Of a stretch of DNA of 64,000 nt, positions 18,673 to 28,214 are shown piece after piece. The translations under genes were made by a program, and so were the position numbers. Position 1 is the stretch's first letter. Every line of letters starts with the position of its first letter. Location: the NCBI GenBank assembly GCA_020723105.1, contig DYJL01000003.1, positions 62,001 to 126,000 of the forward strand. Reading direction: 5' to 3'. The DNA is from Nitrospira japonica (GTDB taxonomy: Bacteria; Nitrospirota; Thermodesulfovibrionia; UBA6902). The notes beneath the pieces are model-generated. The model saw only the letters and a program-made list of their open reading frames with translations, was not told where the DNA came from and did not search any database.

Positions 18673-20328
18673 TTAAGATGATATCCTGCTTATTCCCTGT
18701 TGGTTATAAACATACACGAACCTGTCATCGGGAAACTTTTTCTCAAGGAGGTAATTATTATTTATGAAAGCATAAATATCAGCGTACTCCTTAAAGGCCT
18801 CCAGGGACCGGACCGTAATAATATACTTTGGGGTTTTTGCCTTTAAATCAGCCAGAAGCTCTTTCCTGTATTCTGCGGCCATATCTACCTTGCCGTGAGC
18901 ATACTGAAATATAATCCACGAAAAGATAAACCTCGAAGGTGATTTTCTGTCAGTCAGAAAGTATATGACGCTTTCAATCCCGCCGAGGGAAAATATCATA
19001 TCGCCAGGATTAGTTTGATTCTTGATATATTGGGCCACGTTATAATCAGCCGGGAAAGAATAGTCGTGATCAGGATACGCATTGAAGAATTGATAATACT
19101 CATCCTGCGAAATCTTCCCGGTTACATAATAGAAAAATTTTGTGTAATGCATATGATTGATTGTGGCAAAGAAAAGCAGGTTGGCAGCTAAAATAAAAGC
19201 GACCATGGCCCGGCCCGGCTGTCCTGAGAAGAAATTGCGAAAGTTAAAGTCCGGCCCGAACATCTTTACTATCCCGTAAGCCGACAATATTGAGAACGAG
19301 GGAAAAATAATCAGATAATGATACCCAAAAAATTCCCTGTGGCTGATTACATACAGTAAAGATGCAGCAGCCCACAACACAAGCAATAAATTTTCCCTGG
19401 TGCGGTCGTTTATAAGAATATATATTGATGAGGCAAAACATAATAACCAGATTACAAAATTTTCTTTAGCCAGAAAAATCGTATGTTCCATACCGATTCG
19501 GGCCATTACGAGATAATCATGCTCTACCTGTCCATAGACAGAGGAGACATATTTAAAAATTATATCTGTCATGTCTTTCAATGCGCCTTTGGAAGCAAAG
19601 AAGAAAACAAACGGGACAATGGCAAGGATAAAGCCCGATATCAGGAACAAATTTTCACCTGCTAACTGCTTAATCGTTTTCCGTTCCCTGCTGAACAAAG
19701 AACCCACATTCACGTACAAAATGATGCACATAAAAAACAGCAAGGCCGGAAACTTGTAGACAAAGGCCAGCCCGGCCAATAAACCTGCAAGGGTCAATTT
19801 GAACTGATTCTTTGAGTCGTTTCCAGATTTATATATGAGATAAAAACTCCCCGCAATAAGAGGGACCATAAAAGATTCTCTCTGTGCAATGTACCAGAAT
19901 GTTCCAAATGCAGTGCCGCCTGCGGAATGCATGCCTATGCGAATGCCGTTGGAAAAGAATGCGTAAAACAGCGCACTGATGTAGCCGGCCTTATTATCCC
20001 AAACCGTTCGGCCCAGCATAAACACCAGTAAAGTTGTCAACATGGAAACCAGGGTATCAGTAACAGGGATTGCGGACATTGACAATCCGAATGCCTTGAA
20101 CATCAATGCATAAGTGAAAAATATTGCCGGTGAAGCCATCTCCCAGTTATCTCTGTAAGGGAGTTCTCCATTCAGGAGGCCCTTGCCGATTACAGACATA
20201 ATACCCTGATCAGGGCCTATAGGCTGTGTCAGGGAAGGGATGCGGATTATGCCTGCAAACAGGATTATGCACAAGACAAACAGCGCCTCCCTGATGTTAA
20301 CAGATGCTTTTTTATTCCCGACGTTCAT
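18673..20328 (-). CDS. GT-C (PMT_2-type) glycosyltransferase, tandem paralogue 2
   Basis: The 551-residue protein carries PIGPDQGIMSVIGKGLL as first-loop motif, ELPYRDNW, and the shared YIAQRESFMVPLIAG segment aligning with WQLAQREVFMTPLIAAG of paralogue 1. About eleven helices precede a C-terminal soluble domain with TVRSLEAFKEYADIY. Divergence between paralogues is strong, so the duplication is old and the pair probably differs in acceptor. It follows the flippase gene at 35 bases. Confidence 0.85.
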   Translation of the reverse strand: MNVGNKKASVNIREALFVLCIILFAGIIRIPSLTQPIGPDQGIMSVIGKGLLNGELPYRDNWEMASPAIFFTYALMFKAFGLSMSAIPVTDTLVSMLTTLLVFMLGRTVWDNKAGYISALFYAFFSNGIRIGMHSAGGTAFGTFWYIAQRESFMVPLIAGSFYLIYKSGNDSKNQFKLTLAGLLAGLAFVYKFPALLFFMCIILYVNVGSLFSRERKTIKQLAGENLFLISGFILAIVPFVFFFASKGALKDMTDIIFKYVSSVYGQVEHDYLVMARIGMEHTIFLAKENFVIWLLCFASSIYILINDRTRENLLLVLWAAASLLYVISHREFFGYHYLIIFPSFSILSAYGIVKMFGPDFNFRNFFSGQPGRAMVAFILAANLLFFATINHMHYTKFFYYVTGKISQDEYYQFFNAYPDHDYSFPADYNVAQYIKNQTNPGDMIFSLGGIESVIYFLTDRKSPSRFIFSWIIFQYAHGKVDMAAEYRKELLADLKAKTPKYIITVRSLEAFKEYADIYAFINNNYLLEKKFPDDRFVYVYNQQGISRISS

Positions 20329-20362
20329 AACATCAATCAGACATTTATTTCTCTGCAGCTAT

Positions 20363-21841
20363 TCAACTGCAAGTGGTCCCGGGCAAAAGGCTCTTCATTA
20401 TCCTGATTTCATCTCTTGTAATGCCGCCCAAGAGCAGTAAAGAGACAATATATATACCCCCTGAGACAGGTATCAGATATATCAATTCCCAACTATAAAA
20501 CAAATGAATGAAAACCGCCATGACAATGCATGCAATTGAAGGCTTAACAAAGGGTCTTACAATCGAAAGCAAAGTAAAATATCTGGATACAAGGTAGACA
20601 AAGGAAATCAAACCAATCACAGCAGTAAGGGCTTTAACAATAGCGGCCCCTGTGAAATCAAAGTAATATATAAAAATAACATTTAATACAGTGCTGACTG
20701 CAAAATTTATTGCAATAAAAACCACCTTTTCTTTTTGCCGGTCTATAGCGGTCAAAAGAGCGGAAAAGATAGCCTGAACAAATCCCGCCACTATGGTCCA
20801 GCATGTAATCTTCAGAACTATGCTCGCATCCCGAAACAGATCAGAATAAAACAGACTGATAACTTTGTCCGCAATAGCGGTTAATCCAACGGCTATTGGC
20901 AAACTTAACAATACAAGGTATCGCAATATCGTTTCCGAGGTCTCTATCAGCTTTTCTCTGGACTCTGTAAACAATCTGGTCAGGACCGGCAGGATTGCTA
21001 TATATATAAATGTAGACACCCCGAGAATAAAACCGGCTATCTTTATTCCCGACGAGTAAATGCCTACCGCCTGGTCGTCTTTAAGAAATCCCAAAAACAA
21101 CACATCCTGCCAAAACAATACTTCAACCAGTATCAAAGCCGAAAAAAACGGCATCAATTCGCTCAGGAGCTTTTTGTAATGCGCCGCATCCCTGAACTTT
21201 ATCCGCACAGGCCCTAATGCATGAGACGATACCAGAATACATGTAAAGAGATATATCAGGCTGCTTACCGGAAATACAATCATTACCGCATCATAACTTA
21301 ATCCGAGGTATATCAGAAGCAGACCTGCTGCTGTGTTTAATAATTTTAACCATATTCCCAGAAGGGCCACGCGGCCCATTTTCTGATAACCGTTTAACTC
21401 TGCAAGGAATACATCAGCTATGCTGAAAAAAACCCAGTAACCACCAAAATATCCTATGACCCTTAACTTCTGAACAGAACTGTCCTGAAAGAACAACATA
21501 AGAACAACTGCGGCAAGTAAAAAAATTATAACAATCGAAAGGGCCCTTAACACAAGACAATCATAAAACAACTCCCTGCTGCCTGAATGGTCGCGGGCTA
21601 TTTCACGAACAAGATAAATTGAAATGCCCAAATCAGCAAATACGGAAAAAACATATGTAAAGGAAAAAGCAAAAGAATATTCGCCTGTTGGGACTACGCC
21701 AAACTTCCGGGCAAAATAGAGAAAGAATACGAACTGCAGAAGATAACCAAACTTATCACCTATGGTTAAGAAAGTCGTATTTCTTAATATTCTTCTACCG
21801 TGACCCAATTGATACTGAGACCTCATTGAATTCGGCGTCAC
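20363..21841 (-). CDS. Wzx-like polysaccharide flippase (MOP superfamily)
   Basis: About 490 residues with roughly fourteen hydrophobic segments begin with RILRNTTFLTIGDKFG, the typical opening of RfbX/Wzx oligosaccharide translocases. The mid-protein ADVFLAELNGYQKMG loop also fits. It moves lipid-linked repeat units across the inner membrane. The start is ambiguous: GTG at 21841 overlaps the preceding gene by 47 bases, and ATG at 21826 is also possible; neither has a strong ribosome site. Its presence suggests a flippase-dependent pathway, although no clear Wzy polymerase was recognised. Confidence 0.87.
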   Translation of the reverse strand: MTPNSMRSQYQLGHGRRILRNTTFLTIGDKFGYLLQFVFFLYFARKFGVVPTGEYSFAFSFTYVFSVFADLGISIYLVREIARDHSGSRELFYDCLVLRALSIVIIFLLAAVVLMLFFQDSSVQKLRVIGYFGGYWVFFSIADVFLAELNGYQKMGRVALLGIWLKLLNTAAGLLLIYLGLSYDAVMIVFPVSSLIYLFTCILVSSHALGPVRIKFRDAAHYKKLLSELMPFFSALILVEVLFWQDVLFLGFLKDDQAVGIYSSGIKIAGFILGVSTFIYIAILPVLTRLFTESREKLIETSETILRYLVLLSLPIAVGLTAIADKVISLFYSDLFRDASIVLKITCWTIVAGFVQAIFSALLTAIDRQKEKVVFIAINFAVSTVLNVIFIYYFDFTGAAIVKALTAVIGLISFVYLVSRYFTLLSIVRPFVKPSIACIVMAVFIHLFYSWELIYLIPVSGGIYIVSLLLLGGITRDEIRIMKSLLPGTTCS

Positions 21842-22376
21842 AATATTTTACCCCTATCCCTATTACACCATTCAGGATATCGCCGTCATAAATTTCCATA
21901 TGGTTTGTTCCGTTTATCTGAAATCTGTGAATACCGGAATCAGCGTCAATGTTTACCTGGTAATCTTTCCCGGGTTCAAAATCGTAGTCCTGTTCTGCTA
22001 CGGTGCTCCATGTCCCCCGGAATCTTTTTATCAATTCCACTTTCTTTTTGAAGAGACACAAATGATAAGAATAGTAATTCCTGATATTTCTAAACAGGAC
22101 ATAGATGATTACTCCGCCCTCCGGAGGCTTTATACTGCCTGTCAGCATGCTGAACCTTACCTGCAAAGTTAAATTACTCCACTCTGATGAACCTATCACG
22201 GCTATGTTTTCACCGGTTTCAACTTTCGGTTCTTTGAGATATATGAGTTTATCGGATGACTTCAATTCCCACATCCCTGAGAAAACTTCCCATCTGTCCT
22301 TTCGTCTCATAAATTGAGAAAACCACTTGTGCCGAACTGCCGGACTAGATAAAAGATTAACCTGAGAAACAGTCAT
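21795..22376 (-). CDS. Concanavalin-like (DUF1080-type) beta-sandwich protein without signal peptide
   Basis: The 193-residue protein is rich in strands and has the pattern of LamG/DUF1080 glycan-binding folds: WEVFSGMWELKSS, then a central FRNIRNYYSYHLCLFKK and a late GVIGIGVKYCDAEFNEVSVS. No signal peptide or membrane helix is visible, so it is probably cytoplasmic, which is unusual for this fold. It is embedded between the flippase (47-base overlap) and a radical SAM gene (four-base overlap). A binding or scaffolding role on a glycan intermediate is possible; an enzymatic role is not excluded. Confidence 0.6.
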   Translation of the reverse strand: MTVSQVNLLSSPAVRHKWFSQFMRRKDRWEVFSGMWELKSSDKLIYLKEPKVETGENIAVIGSSEWSNLTLQVRFSMLTGSIKPPEGGVIIYVLFRNIRNYYSYHLCLFKKKVELIKRFRGTWSTVAEQDYDFEPGKDYQVNIDADSGIHRFQINGTNHMEIYDGDILNGVIGIGVKYCDAEFNEVSVSIGSR

Positions 22377-23839
22377 ACTGTTTTTCGAATTCTCTTTAAG
22401 GCCAGTCTGATATTGTACTTCAATATAAACATCAGGAGAGAAACAGTTACATTGAACCCGTATGGGCGCACCTTTTTAAATACTCTGGACCACTTGTCGC
22501 ACTGTCTTAAAGACGGATCGGCCAGCCTGTCAAAATATCCCAACCGGATATGTATTTCATTATAAGTGTTTATCCTCGAATCCCTTGAATAATTATCTGT
22601 CTCAAAAACCGGATCAATATCGTTTGAACCATATTGAAGCGCTCCCTGAATGGAACGGAGTATTCTCCCATTTCTTTGCACCCAGTCCCATGATTCAGTA
22701 TGTGGATAAGGGATAAAGTTAAACCACCACGCATCGATTCCATTTTCTCTGACAAAATCAACCGACTTCAGATCTGCCTCTCTGGAACTGTATGGCAAAC
22801 CTGTAATAAAGAAGCCGCCGACCCGGATTCCGGCCTTTTGAAGATGCTTGATGCCCGTTTCTATGTCTTCCAATTTTTCGCCTTTATTAATTGCATGAAA
22901 GACTTCCTCGTCGGCATTCTCAATGCCTATCCATACATATCTGCATCCTGACTGTTTCATTTTGCCGGCTAAATCTTCACGAAGCCGGTCTGCACGGATT
23001 CCATTCTGACAGTTCCATTCAAGATTAAGCCGCTCAGAAATCAGAAGGTCACAGACTCTGTCCACCCTTTTCAGATTCAGTGTGAAATTATCGTCAACAA
23101 CTGCGAAACAGGTATTGTTGTATTTTTCTTTGGCCTGCTGAAGTTCCTTAACAACGTTTTCCGGCGCCCGGTAACGCCACCTGTTACCCATAATCTTCGG
23201 CATGGAACAGTATGTACACTTGTAAGGACAGCCCCTGCTTGTCAGAATTGGATATTCGGGCAAGCGCCCGCCGTTATCAATAACAGAACTGAAGCTGTCG
23301 TAACAGGGAAAAGGAAGGCCGTTCAGATCCTCTATCTTGCTGCTTCCGGGATTTTGAACTGCTTCTCCATTTCTCCAGTAGATAAGGCCCTTTATACTTC
23401 CCAAATCACTTTTTTCTTTTATGGCTCTGCATAACTCAATGATTGTGAATTCCCCTTCTCCCTGGATTGTAAAATCAATTTTGCTTTCCTTGATAAAATT
23501 CAATCCGTCCAGAGTAATATGCGGGCCTCCTGCAATTGTCGCAACTTTCTGCCGCTTAGCTCTAACAAGGTCAAATATATGCCTTGCAATATCAGCTGTA
23601 AAAGTCTTTATTGAAATACCGAAAAGATCGGGGTTGAATTCTTCCACTGCACGGAGGACCCTTTCTTCCAGGCTTCTGACCGGCAGATCAGGATTTGGGT
23701 CGCCGCAGATTCCAATCTCAATATTGTTCAGGTCGAGTACCCGGACTTCATGGTCTTTCTTAAGTACAGCAGATAAATAGCCCAGGCCCGTATTCAACCC
23801 TTTATTCTTGCCGGGTGGATCTAACAACATTATCTTCAT
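22373..23839 (-). CDS. B12-binding-domain radical SAM protein
   Basis: The cobalamin-binding domain occupies about residues 1-140 (LLDPPGKNKGLNTGLGYLSA, then IAGGPHITLDG). The radical SAM cluster C204-x3-C208-x2-C211 (SRGCPYKCTYC) follows. The downstream motif VWIGIENADEEV is conserved in this class. It begins 10 bases after the end of the next methyltransferase gene. The class includes methylases acting on sp2/sp3 carbons and phosphinates; here a glycan or lipid substrate is likely. Nothing in the sequence fixes the substrate. Confidence 0.88.
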   Translation of the reverse strand: MKIMLLDPPGKNKGLNTGLGYLSAVLKKDHEVRVLDLNNIEIGICGDPNPDLPVRSLEERVLRAVEEFNPDLFGISIKTFTADIARHIFDLVRAKRQKVATIAGGPHITLDGLNFIKESKIDFTIQGEGEFTIIELCRAIKEKSDLGSIKGLIYWRNGEAVQNPGSSKIEDLNGLPFPCYDSFSSVIDNGGRLPEYPILTSRGCPYKCTYCSMPKIMGNRWRYRAPENVVKELQQAKEKYNNTCFAVVDDNFTLNLKRVDRVCDLLISERLNLEWNCQNGIRADRLREDLAGKMKQSGCRYVWIGIENADEEVFHAINKGEKLEDIETGIKHLQKAGIRVGGFFITGLPYSSREADLKSVDFVRENGIDAWWFNFIPYPHTESWDWVQRNGRILRSIQGALQYGSNDIDPVFETDNYSRDSRINTYNEIHIRLGYFDRLADPSLRQCDKWSRVFKKVRPYGFNVTVSLLMFILKYNIRLALKRIRKTV

Positions 23840-23848
23840 AAAATCTCT

Positions 23849-24565
23849 TTAACCTGTCTTCCTTGATACTGTAAGATGCCACTTAGGGCATATTTGGGGC
23901 CCATAATTCAAGTTCTTCACTATCTCAAAATCCATCTTTTCTAAAAGAGAATAAAATTCATCTCTGGCATAATGCCTGACTATTTTCTCCCACCCCGGCA
24001 GTACTCCATGAAACCTGATTGTCTTCAGCCAGTTCAGGGGATTCTTTCCCAGATATCTGGGATAAAATATCGTCCACAAGGGATTGCTGTTGGTAGAATC
24101 CATTATTAATTTCCCATGGTCTTTAAGTACCCGGTGAAAATCAGCCAGTGCCAACTCAGGCCTTTTCAGATGACAAAGCAGATCCAGCCCCACCACATAA
24201 TCAAACGTCTGGTCCTTAAACGGGAGATAGTGGGCATCAGCGTTTACTGGTTTTATTTTTTTTAAATTGTCTGCACGCTCTGCTGCCAGATTTAACATGT
24301 CTGTTGAAATATCAACGAGCACAACATCGTTTCTGTCCGACCGGGCCAGATCCAGCGAGAGCCGTCCCATACCTCCGCCGATATCGAGAATAGTCCTCGG
24401 ACCTTCAGAGCCGTTAATGAGATTTATCGTATCCTCTTTCTTCTGCTTATAAATTTTAGAAAAGGGGTTCCGTTTGTCTTCCGGTTTAAAGTATTTGACA
24501 TATTCGCCGGTCACAAATATTTCCCGGCTGTGCCCTGTGTCTTTTGATCTGCCGTTATTACTCAT
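23849..24565 (-). CDS. Class I SAM-dependent methyltransferase
   Basis: The 238-residue protein has TILDIGGGMGRLSLDLA as SAM motif I, VVLVDIST as motif II and VVGLDLLCHLKRPE as motif IV, matching Methyltransf_11/25. The N-terminal 50 residues (EYVKYFKPEDKRNP) are charged and probably form the lid. A truncated repeat copy lies immediately upstream of its start and may hold its promoter or ribosome-site region; no strong SD was seen. It likely methylates a glycan intermediate together with the adjacent radical SAM enzyme. Confidence 0.85.
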   Translation of the reverse strand: MSNNGRSKDTGHSREIFVTGEYVKYFKPEDKRNPFSKIYKQKKEDTINLINGSEGPRTILDIGGGMGRLSLDLARSDRNDVVLVDISTDMLNLAAERADNLKKIKPVNADAHYLPFKDQTFDYVVGLDLLCHLKRPELALADFHRVLKDHGKLIMDSTNSNPLWTIFYPRYLGKNPLNWLKTIRFHGVLPGWEKIVRHYARDEFYSLLEKMDFEIVKNLNYGPQICPKWHLTVSRKTG

Positions 24566-24580
24566 TGCTTCGATAAGCTA

Positions 24581-24632
24581 TGCCGCTGTATGCGGGACGA
24601 GAATGAGCGAAAATACAGTTCTGTTCTGTGTT
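24581..24632. repeat. Right half of the dispersed inverted-repeat element (copy C)
   Basis: The stretch GCGGGACGAGAATGAGCGAA followed by AATACAGTTCTGTTCTGTGTT matches the right end of copies A and B. The matching left end is absent. It sits 16 bases upstream of a methyltransferase start and downstream of a GT4 gene, so it lies in the transcribed spacer between them. Confidence 0.6.
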
Positions 24633-24640
24633 GTCTCAGT

Positions 24641-25822
24641 TCAGTTCCCCCTTTGTCTCAACCATGCGTCCCTTGTTCTTTCATAGTAAGACAGAAGTCT
24701 TAAGGCCACTTTTGAGACCTCAAAGTCCTGCGCCCGTTTTTTTGCCCCTTCAGAAATCCTGTTGAGCCCTTCTCTGTCCTTCAGGGCCGTTATCATTTTT
24801 TCAGCAAGAAGTCCGCTCTTCCCCGGCTCCACAAGATATCCGGAAATACCATCTTCAATAATCTCGGCAAATCCTGAACCCGAAGAAGCAATCACAGGAC
24901 GTCCCAATGCCATAGCCTCTACACAGACAAAGCCAAAAGCCTCCCAGAGAGAAGGCAGGACCACCATCCGAGCTGAATTAACAATAGGGAAAAGGTCTTC
25001 ATGACGCAGGTTCTCGAAAAAAATGACCCGGCCCATATAGCCGCCCAATTTTTGTTTCATGTACTCTTTCATGGGCAGCCCCTGAAATCCAATGTCGGAA
25101 CCGACTAACACTGCATTGAGCTGCGGAAACTGTTTAAAGACAGAAGGAAGCGCTTCCGTCAGGATATGCACCCCCTTCCTCTCTTCAAGACGACCAAAAT
25201 ATAAGACATAATCCATATGGGCCAGATTGCCGGGAACCGGCTTGTTCTCCCCGAGTTTTATCACCCGCGACAAGTCCACACTGTTTGGTATTATCTCTAC
25301 GCCTGAAGGGTCTATCCCCCATTTATCGGCAACCGCATTTGCCATGGCCCTTGTAGATGTAAAGATACTGTCACTCCGTAAGGTCTGTGTCTTTTCCATC
25401 CAGTTAAACAACGGGCGGGGCCCTAAAAAAACTTTACCGTTCATCTCTTCTATCAAAAAAAAGGGCGTAGCCAGTCTCGTGACAAGGGGATACTTCTTCT
25501 TCAGTGAAAAGCAAAAGGCTTCGCTCCCGTATTCACTCGACTGTACAATATCAAACCTGAAATTTATCTGAGAGATTTTTTTCGCAACTGAACAGGAATA
25601 TCTAAAAAGCGCCAATTCTTTCAGTTTCATTTTAAAAATCCTGACCCTGTGAACACAGACCCCGTTATCCTCATATGAATTATCAGCATTCTGAGTCGAA
25701 GCTATCACATGAACGGTATGGCCCAGCCCGGCTAAGGCTCCGGCCATGTTGTATGTATAGGTCCCGATTCCGCCAACATGAGTTTCCGGCGGATATTCCT
25801 GTGAAAAAAAACAGATGTTCAT
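24641..25822 (-). CDS. Family 4 glycosyltransferase (GT-B fold)
   Basis: The 393-residue protein begins with MNICFFSQEYPPETHVGGIG, the usual N-terminal domain of GT4 enzymes. It ends with the C-terminal nucleotide-sugar motif LPSLWEAFGFVCVEAMALGRPV, whose E-x7-E pair is present. Middle motifs LYFGRLEERKGVHIL also fit. It transfers a sugar from a nucleotide donor with retention of configuration, cytoplasmically. It is the only clear GT4 member among many GT2 and GT-C enzymes here. Its stop is followed by a repeat half-copy. Confidence 0.9.
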   Translation of the reverse strand: MNICFFSQEYPPETHVGGIGTYTYNMAGALAGLGHTVHVIASTQNADNSYEDNGVCVHRVRIFKMKLKELALFRYSCSVAKKISQINFRFDIVQSSEYGSEAFCFSLKKKYPLVTRLATPFFLIEEMNGKVFLGPRPLFNWMEKTQTLRSDSIFTSTRAMANAVADKWGIDPSGVEIIPNSVDLSRVIKLGENKPVPGNLAHMDYVLYFGRLEERKGVHILTEALPSVFKQFPQLNAVLVGSDIGFQGLPMKEYMKQKLGGYMGRVIFFENLRHEDLFPIVNSARMVVLPSLWEAFGFVCVEAMALGRPVIASSGSGFAEIIEDGISGYLVEPGKSGLLAEKMITALKDREGLNRISEGAKKRAQDFEVSKVALRLLSYYERTRDAWLRQRGN

Positions 25823-27240
25823 TATTGACCGGACCCTGCGGGAGGAATTGACGGCACGGTATCAGCGCCTGTTAACGCCGGTCCGGCAAACGTGGTAACA
25901 CTCTTTGCAGGAAGCACCGCCGTAAATCCATTCCCATTAACTTCAATGTTTAAGAAAGCCGCGAGGTTCAGGGTGTCAGTCGTAACATACGGCGTAACAG
26001 GGCCCGCCGGCAGATTGTTGAGACTGATATCTAATGTTTGATCAATACTGTTTTTATTGATAGCTACTATTGCAAAGCTGCCCGATACGGGATCTTTATA
26101 GGCCGATGTAAATACTCCCATTTCCGGCTCAGGAGTGCTGTCAATTCGATAGTATCCGGGCCGGACAAAACGGCTGAAATTACCTATAGTCCACAAACGC
26201 TTGGCATAGTTGTATGTGTCTCCGTCAATTTCGATTATCTTTTCGCCCCAGTCTTTTCTCCAGGACTTGCCGGTTGTCAGCCAATGCCAATTCCATGCGC
26301 TAATCTTGGCAGCAGTCATCCATTTATGGAGCCTTTCCGCCCAGAAGAGACCGTCGTCAATGCCTGGATCAGCAAGAGAGCCTGTTCCAAAGTTGCCGTT
26401 CTCTTCGGTTTGCCATACCGGCTTCTTTGACGACTTTGCGCTGGACAATTGAAAAGGATTGGCCGTCCAGTAACCATGAGCAGAGATGATATCAAGAATG
26501 GGCTCTGTAGCAGGGTCCTTAAGCGTCGGCTTAATAAGATCGTCCTTCCACTTCATCTGTTCTGCTGCGATTACCTTTGCCTTGATGCCCTGCTGGTCCC
26601 AGACAGGCTTAAGACTATTTTTCAGAAAATCGTGAAACTGGGGACCGGTCCACCTGCAGGACCGATATTTAGCTGTAAGGTCCGGCTCATTCTGCAGTGA
26701 CACCGCAGAAATATCAATGTTGTATTGGGACTTGAAATCTGTCAACCAGCGCGCGAGAAATTCAGCAAAGTCATTGTAAAAGTCGACTTTAAGACTTCCG
26801 CCATTATTGATATCATTATTGGTCTTCATCCATGCAGGCGGGCTCCCGACCCTGCCGAAATAATTCGTAACCCCGCGCTTCTTTGCCTCGTTTAATAGCC
26901 ACGCGTCTTTTTCCTGGACTGTTATATCATAGTTGCCTGGCGACGGCTCAAAATCATGTGAAATATATACTCGAACAATGCTTAGCCCTATGCCGTTGTT
27001 GACATCATACAGCAAGTCCAGGACCTCTTTCTGAGAGACTGCCGACATTTTTTGAATATCACGCATTGCGCCTGCTTCGCCGCCGAATCCGTCTATTCTC
27101 TGGTGGGTCACACTTCCATCAACAATTACCCGGACCGCAGCGTCAACACTGCCGACATAGCACGCTACGAAAAATGTAAGCGCAAGCAGGCTGGAATGCA
27201 GGACAGGACTGTATTTGAGATGAAATAGTTTAAAGACCAT
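25822..27240 (-). CDS. Secreted GH30-like glycoside hydrolase
   Basis: A hydrophobic signal sequence (residues about 14-35, ending near VDAA) precedes a TIM-barrel with GH30 motifs: RIDGFGGEAGAMRD, the acid/base in SLQNEPDL (Glu185), and the nucleophile region PVWQTEENGN (Glu279). A short beta-sandwich domain follows (about 370-455), as in GH30 glucuronoxylanase and glucosylceramidase-like enzymes. It probably cleaves or edits the exported polysaccharide. No ribosome site is evident. Residues 9-15 (KYSPVLH) are encoded by a repeat remnant. Confidence 0.82.
   Translation of the reverse strand: MVFKLFHLKYSPVLHSSLLALTFFVACYVGSVDAAVRVIVDGSVTHQRIDGFGGEAGAMRDIQKMSAVSQKEVLDLLYDVNNGIGLSIVRVYISHDFEPSPGNYDITVQEKDAWLLNEAKKRGVTNYFGRVGSPPAWMKTNNDINNGGSLKVDFYNDFAEFLARWLTDFKSQYNIDISAVSLQNEPDLTAKYRSCRWTGPQFHDFLKNSLKPVWDQQGIKAKVIAAEQMKWKDDLIKPTLKDPATEPILDIISAHGYWTANPFQLSSAKSSKKPVWQTEENGNFGTGSLADPGIDDGLFWAERLHKWMTAAKISAWNWHWLTTGKSWRKDWGEKIIEIDGDTYNYAKRLWTIGNFSRFVRPGYYRIDSTPEPEMGVFTSAYKDPVSGSFAIVAINKNSIDQTLDISLNNLPAGPVTPYVTTDTLNLAAFLNIEVNGNGFTAVLPAKSVTTFAGPALTGADTVPSIPPAGSGQ
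27198..27219. repeat. Repeat remnant inside the GH30 signal peptide
   Basis: GCAGGACAGGACTGTATTTG is nearly identical to the left end of the dispersed element. Here it lies inside a coding sequence, where its complement encodes KYSPVLH in the n-region of the signal peptide. Confidence 0.5.
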
Positions 27241-28171
27241 GTTTTACAGCAAAGTCGAAAATTTTCTTGCGTACAGCATCCGGCAGATGTCGCATAACTA
27301 CTTCCTTAACGTAGTCTCTGGACAAGTCCTTAATTAAAAAAATCGGGGCCACAGTATCCGTACCCGCTTCTTTTTTGCCTTTTTCGTAAAGATATGGATC
27401 GAGGAAATTCAGCGGACATTTACAAAATTTAAATGGGCATCGAATAAGCTTCTTATTGAATTTTACTTTATCATGTATCTGACCGATTGATCTGGATATA
27501 TTAAAACAGGGGCTTATATATCCATAAGGGTTAACAACGCCGACATTATATCCGGCGTTACATAGCTTGCCTTTCTGCTTATAGGTAGTCGAATTTTTAT
27601 CACTTTGACTCAATATGTTAATCTCTTTCTCATTGTAAGAGTCAGGATATTTTTTCCCGCTGTACTCTCCGATAAAAGGGTCCAACCTCACGCTTATCCC
27701 TTCCTCCTGAAAATATTCCCTGTATTTTTCAACTTCATCCAGAAGGGGCGGATATGCTACTACATGTGCGGTTATGTCGAATCCCCTTGCCCTGCAAAGC
27801 TGAAAATTGTGTACATATTTTTCCAGCAAGTTAAGTCTTTCCAATTCTTTAATATGTAATGATGCCTGGATATATAGCACTCTTTCGGGATCAATTTTTT
27901 CAGAAAATTCTTTGATCTTCCCTGAAGTCAGGTTGGTGTTAATGCCAATAAAGTGATGTCGAGTTATTTCAACACAGACCTCGATAATATTTGGTATCAA
28001 AAACGGCTCTCCCCCGCCGGTAAAACTGATTCTAAAGACTTTACCGGTTTCATTGAGGGCCCTTGTTATGTCAAAGGTATTTATTTTGGGGATTTCCGAA
28101 CTCTTCTTTATGGGATTGCTGAAGCAATATGCACAATTCAGGTTACATCTATAAGTGGGAATCCAGTGCAA
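27230..28171 (-). CDS. SPASM-like radical SAM protein
   Basis: The radical SAM cluster C9-x3-C13-x2-C16 (RCNLNCAYC) lies almost at the N-terminus, and the C-terminal part has two further Cys groups (KLCNAG and SPCF, then CPFKFCKCP) consistent with a SPASM-like auxiliary cluster. The track uses a TTG start with no good ribosome site. The frame stays open for about 16 codons upstream, where GGGAGG precedes an ATT codon by five bases, so the true N-terminus may be longer. It follows the 686-residue unknown gene directly and probably acts with it. Substrate is unknown. Confidence 0.8.
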   Translation of the reverse strand: MHWIPTYRCNLNCAYCFSNPIKKSSEIPKINTFDITRALNETGKVFRISFTGGGEPFLIPNIIEVCVEITRHHFIGINTNLTSGKIKEFSEKIDPERVLYIQASLHIKELERLNLLEKYVHNFQLCRARGFDITAHVVAYPPLLDEVEKYREYFQEEGISVRLDPFIGEYSGKKYPDSYNEKEINILSQSDKNSTTYKQKGKLCNAGYNVGVVNPYGYISPCFNISRSIGQIHDKVKFNKKLIRCPFKFCKCPLNFLDPYLYEKGKKEAGTDTVAPIFLIKDLSRDYVKEVVMRHLPDAVRKKIFDFAVKHGL

Positions 28172-28214
28172 CCAGCAATCATAATCCCGATTTGCTTTTT
28201 GTATGGTATTCGTA

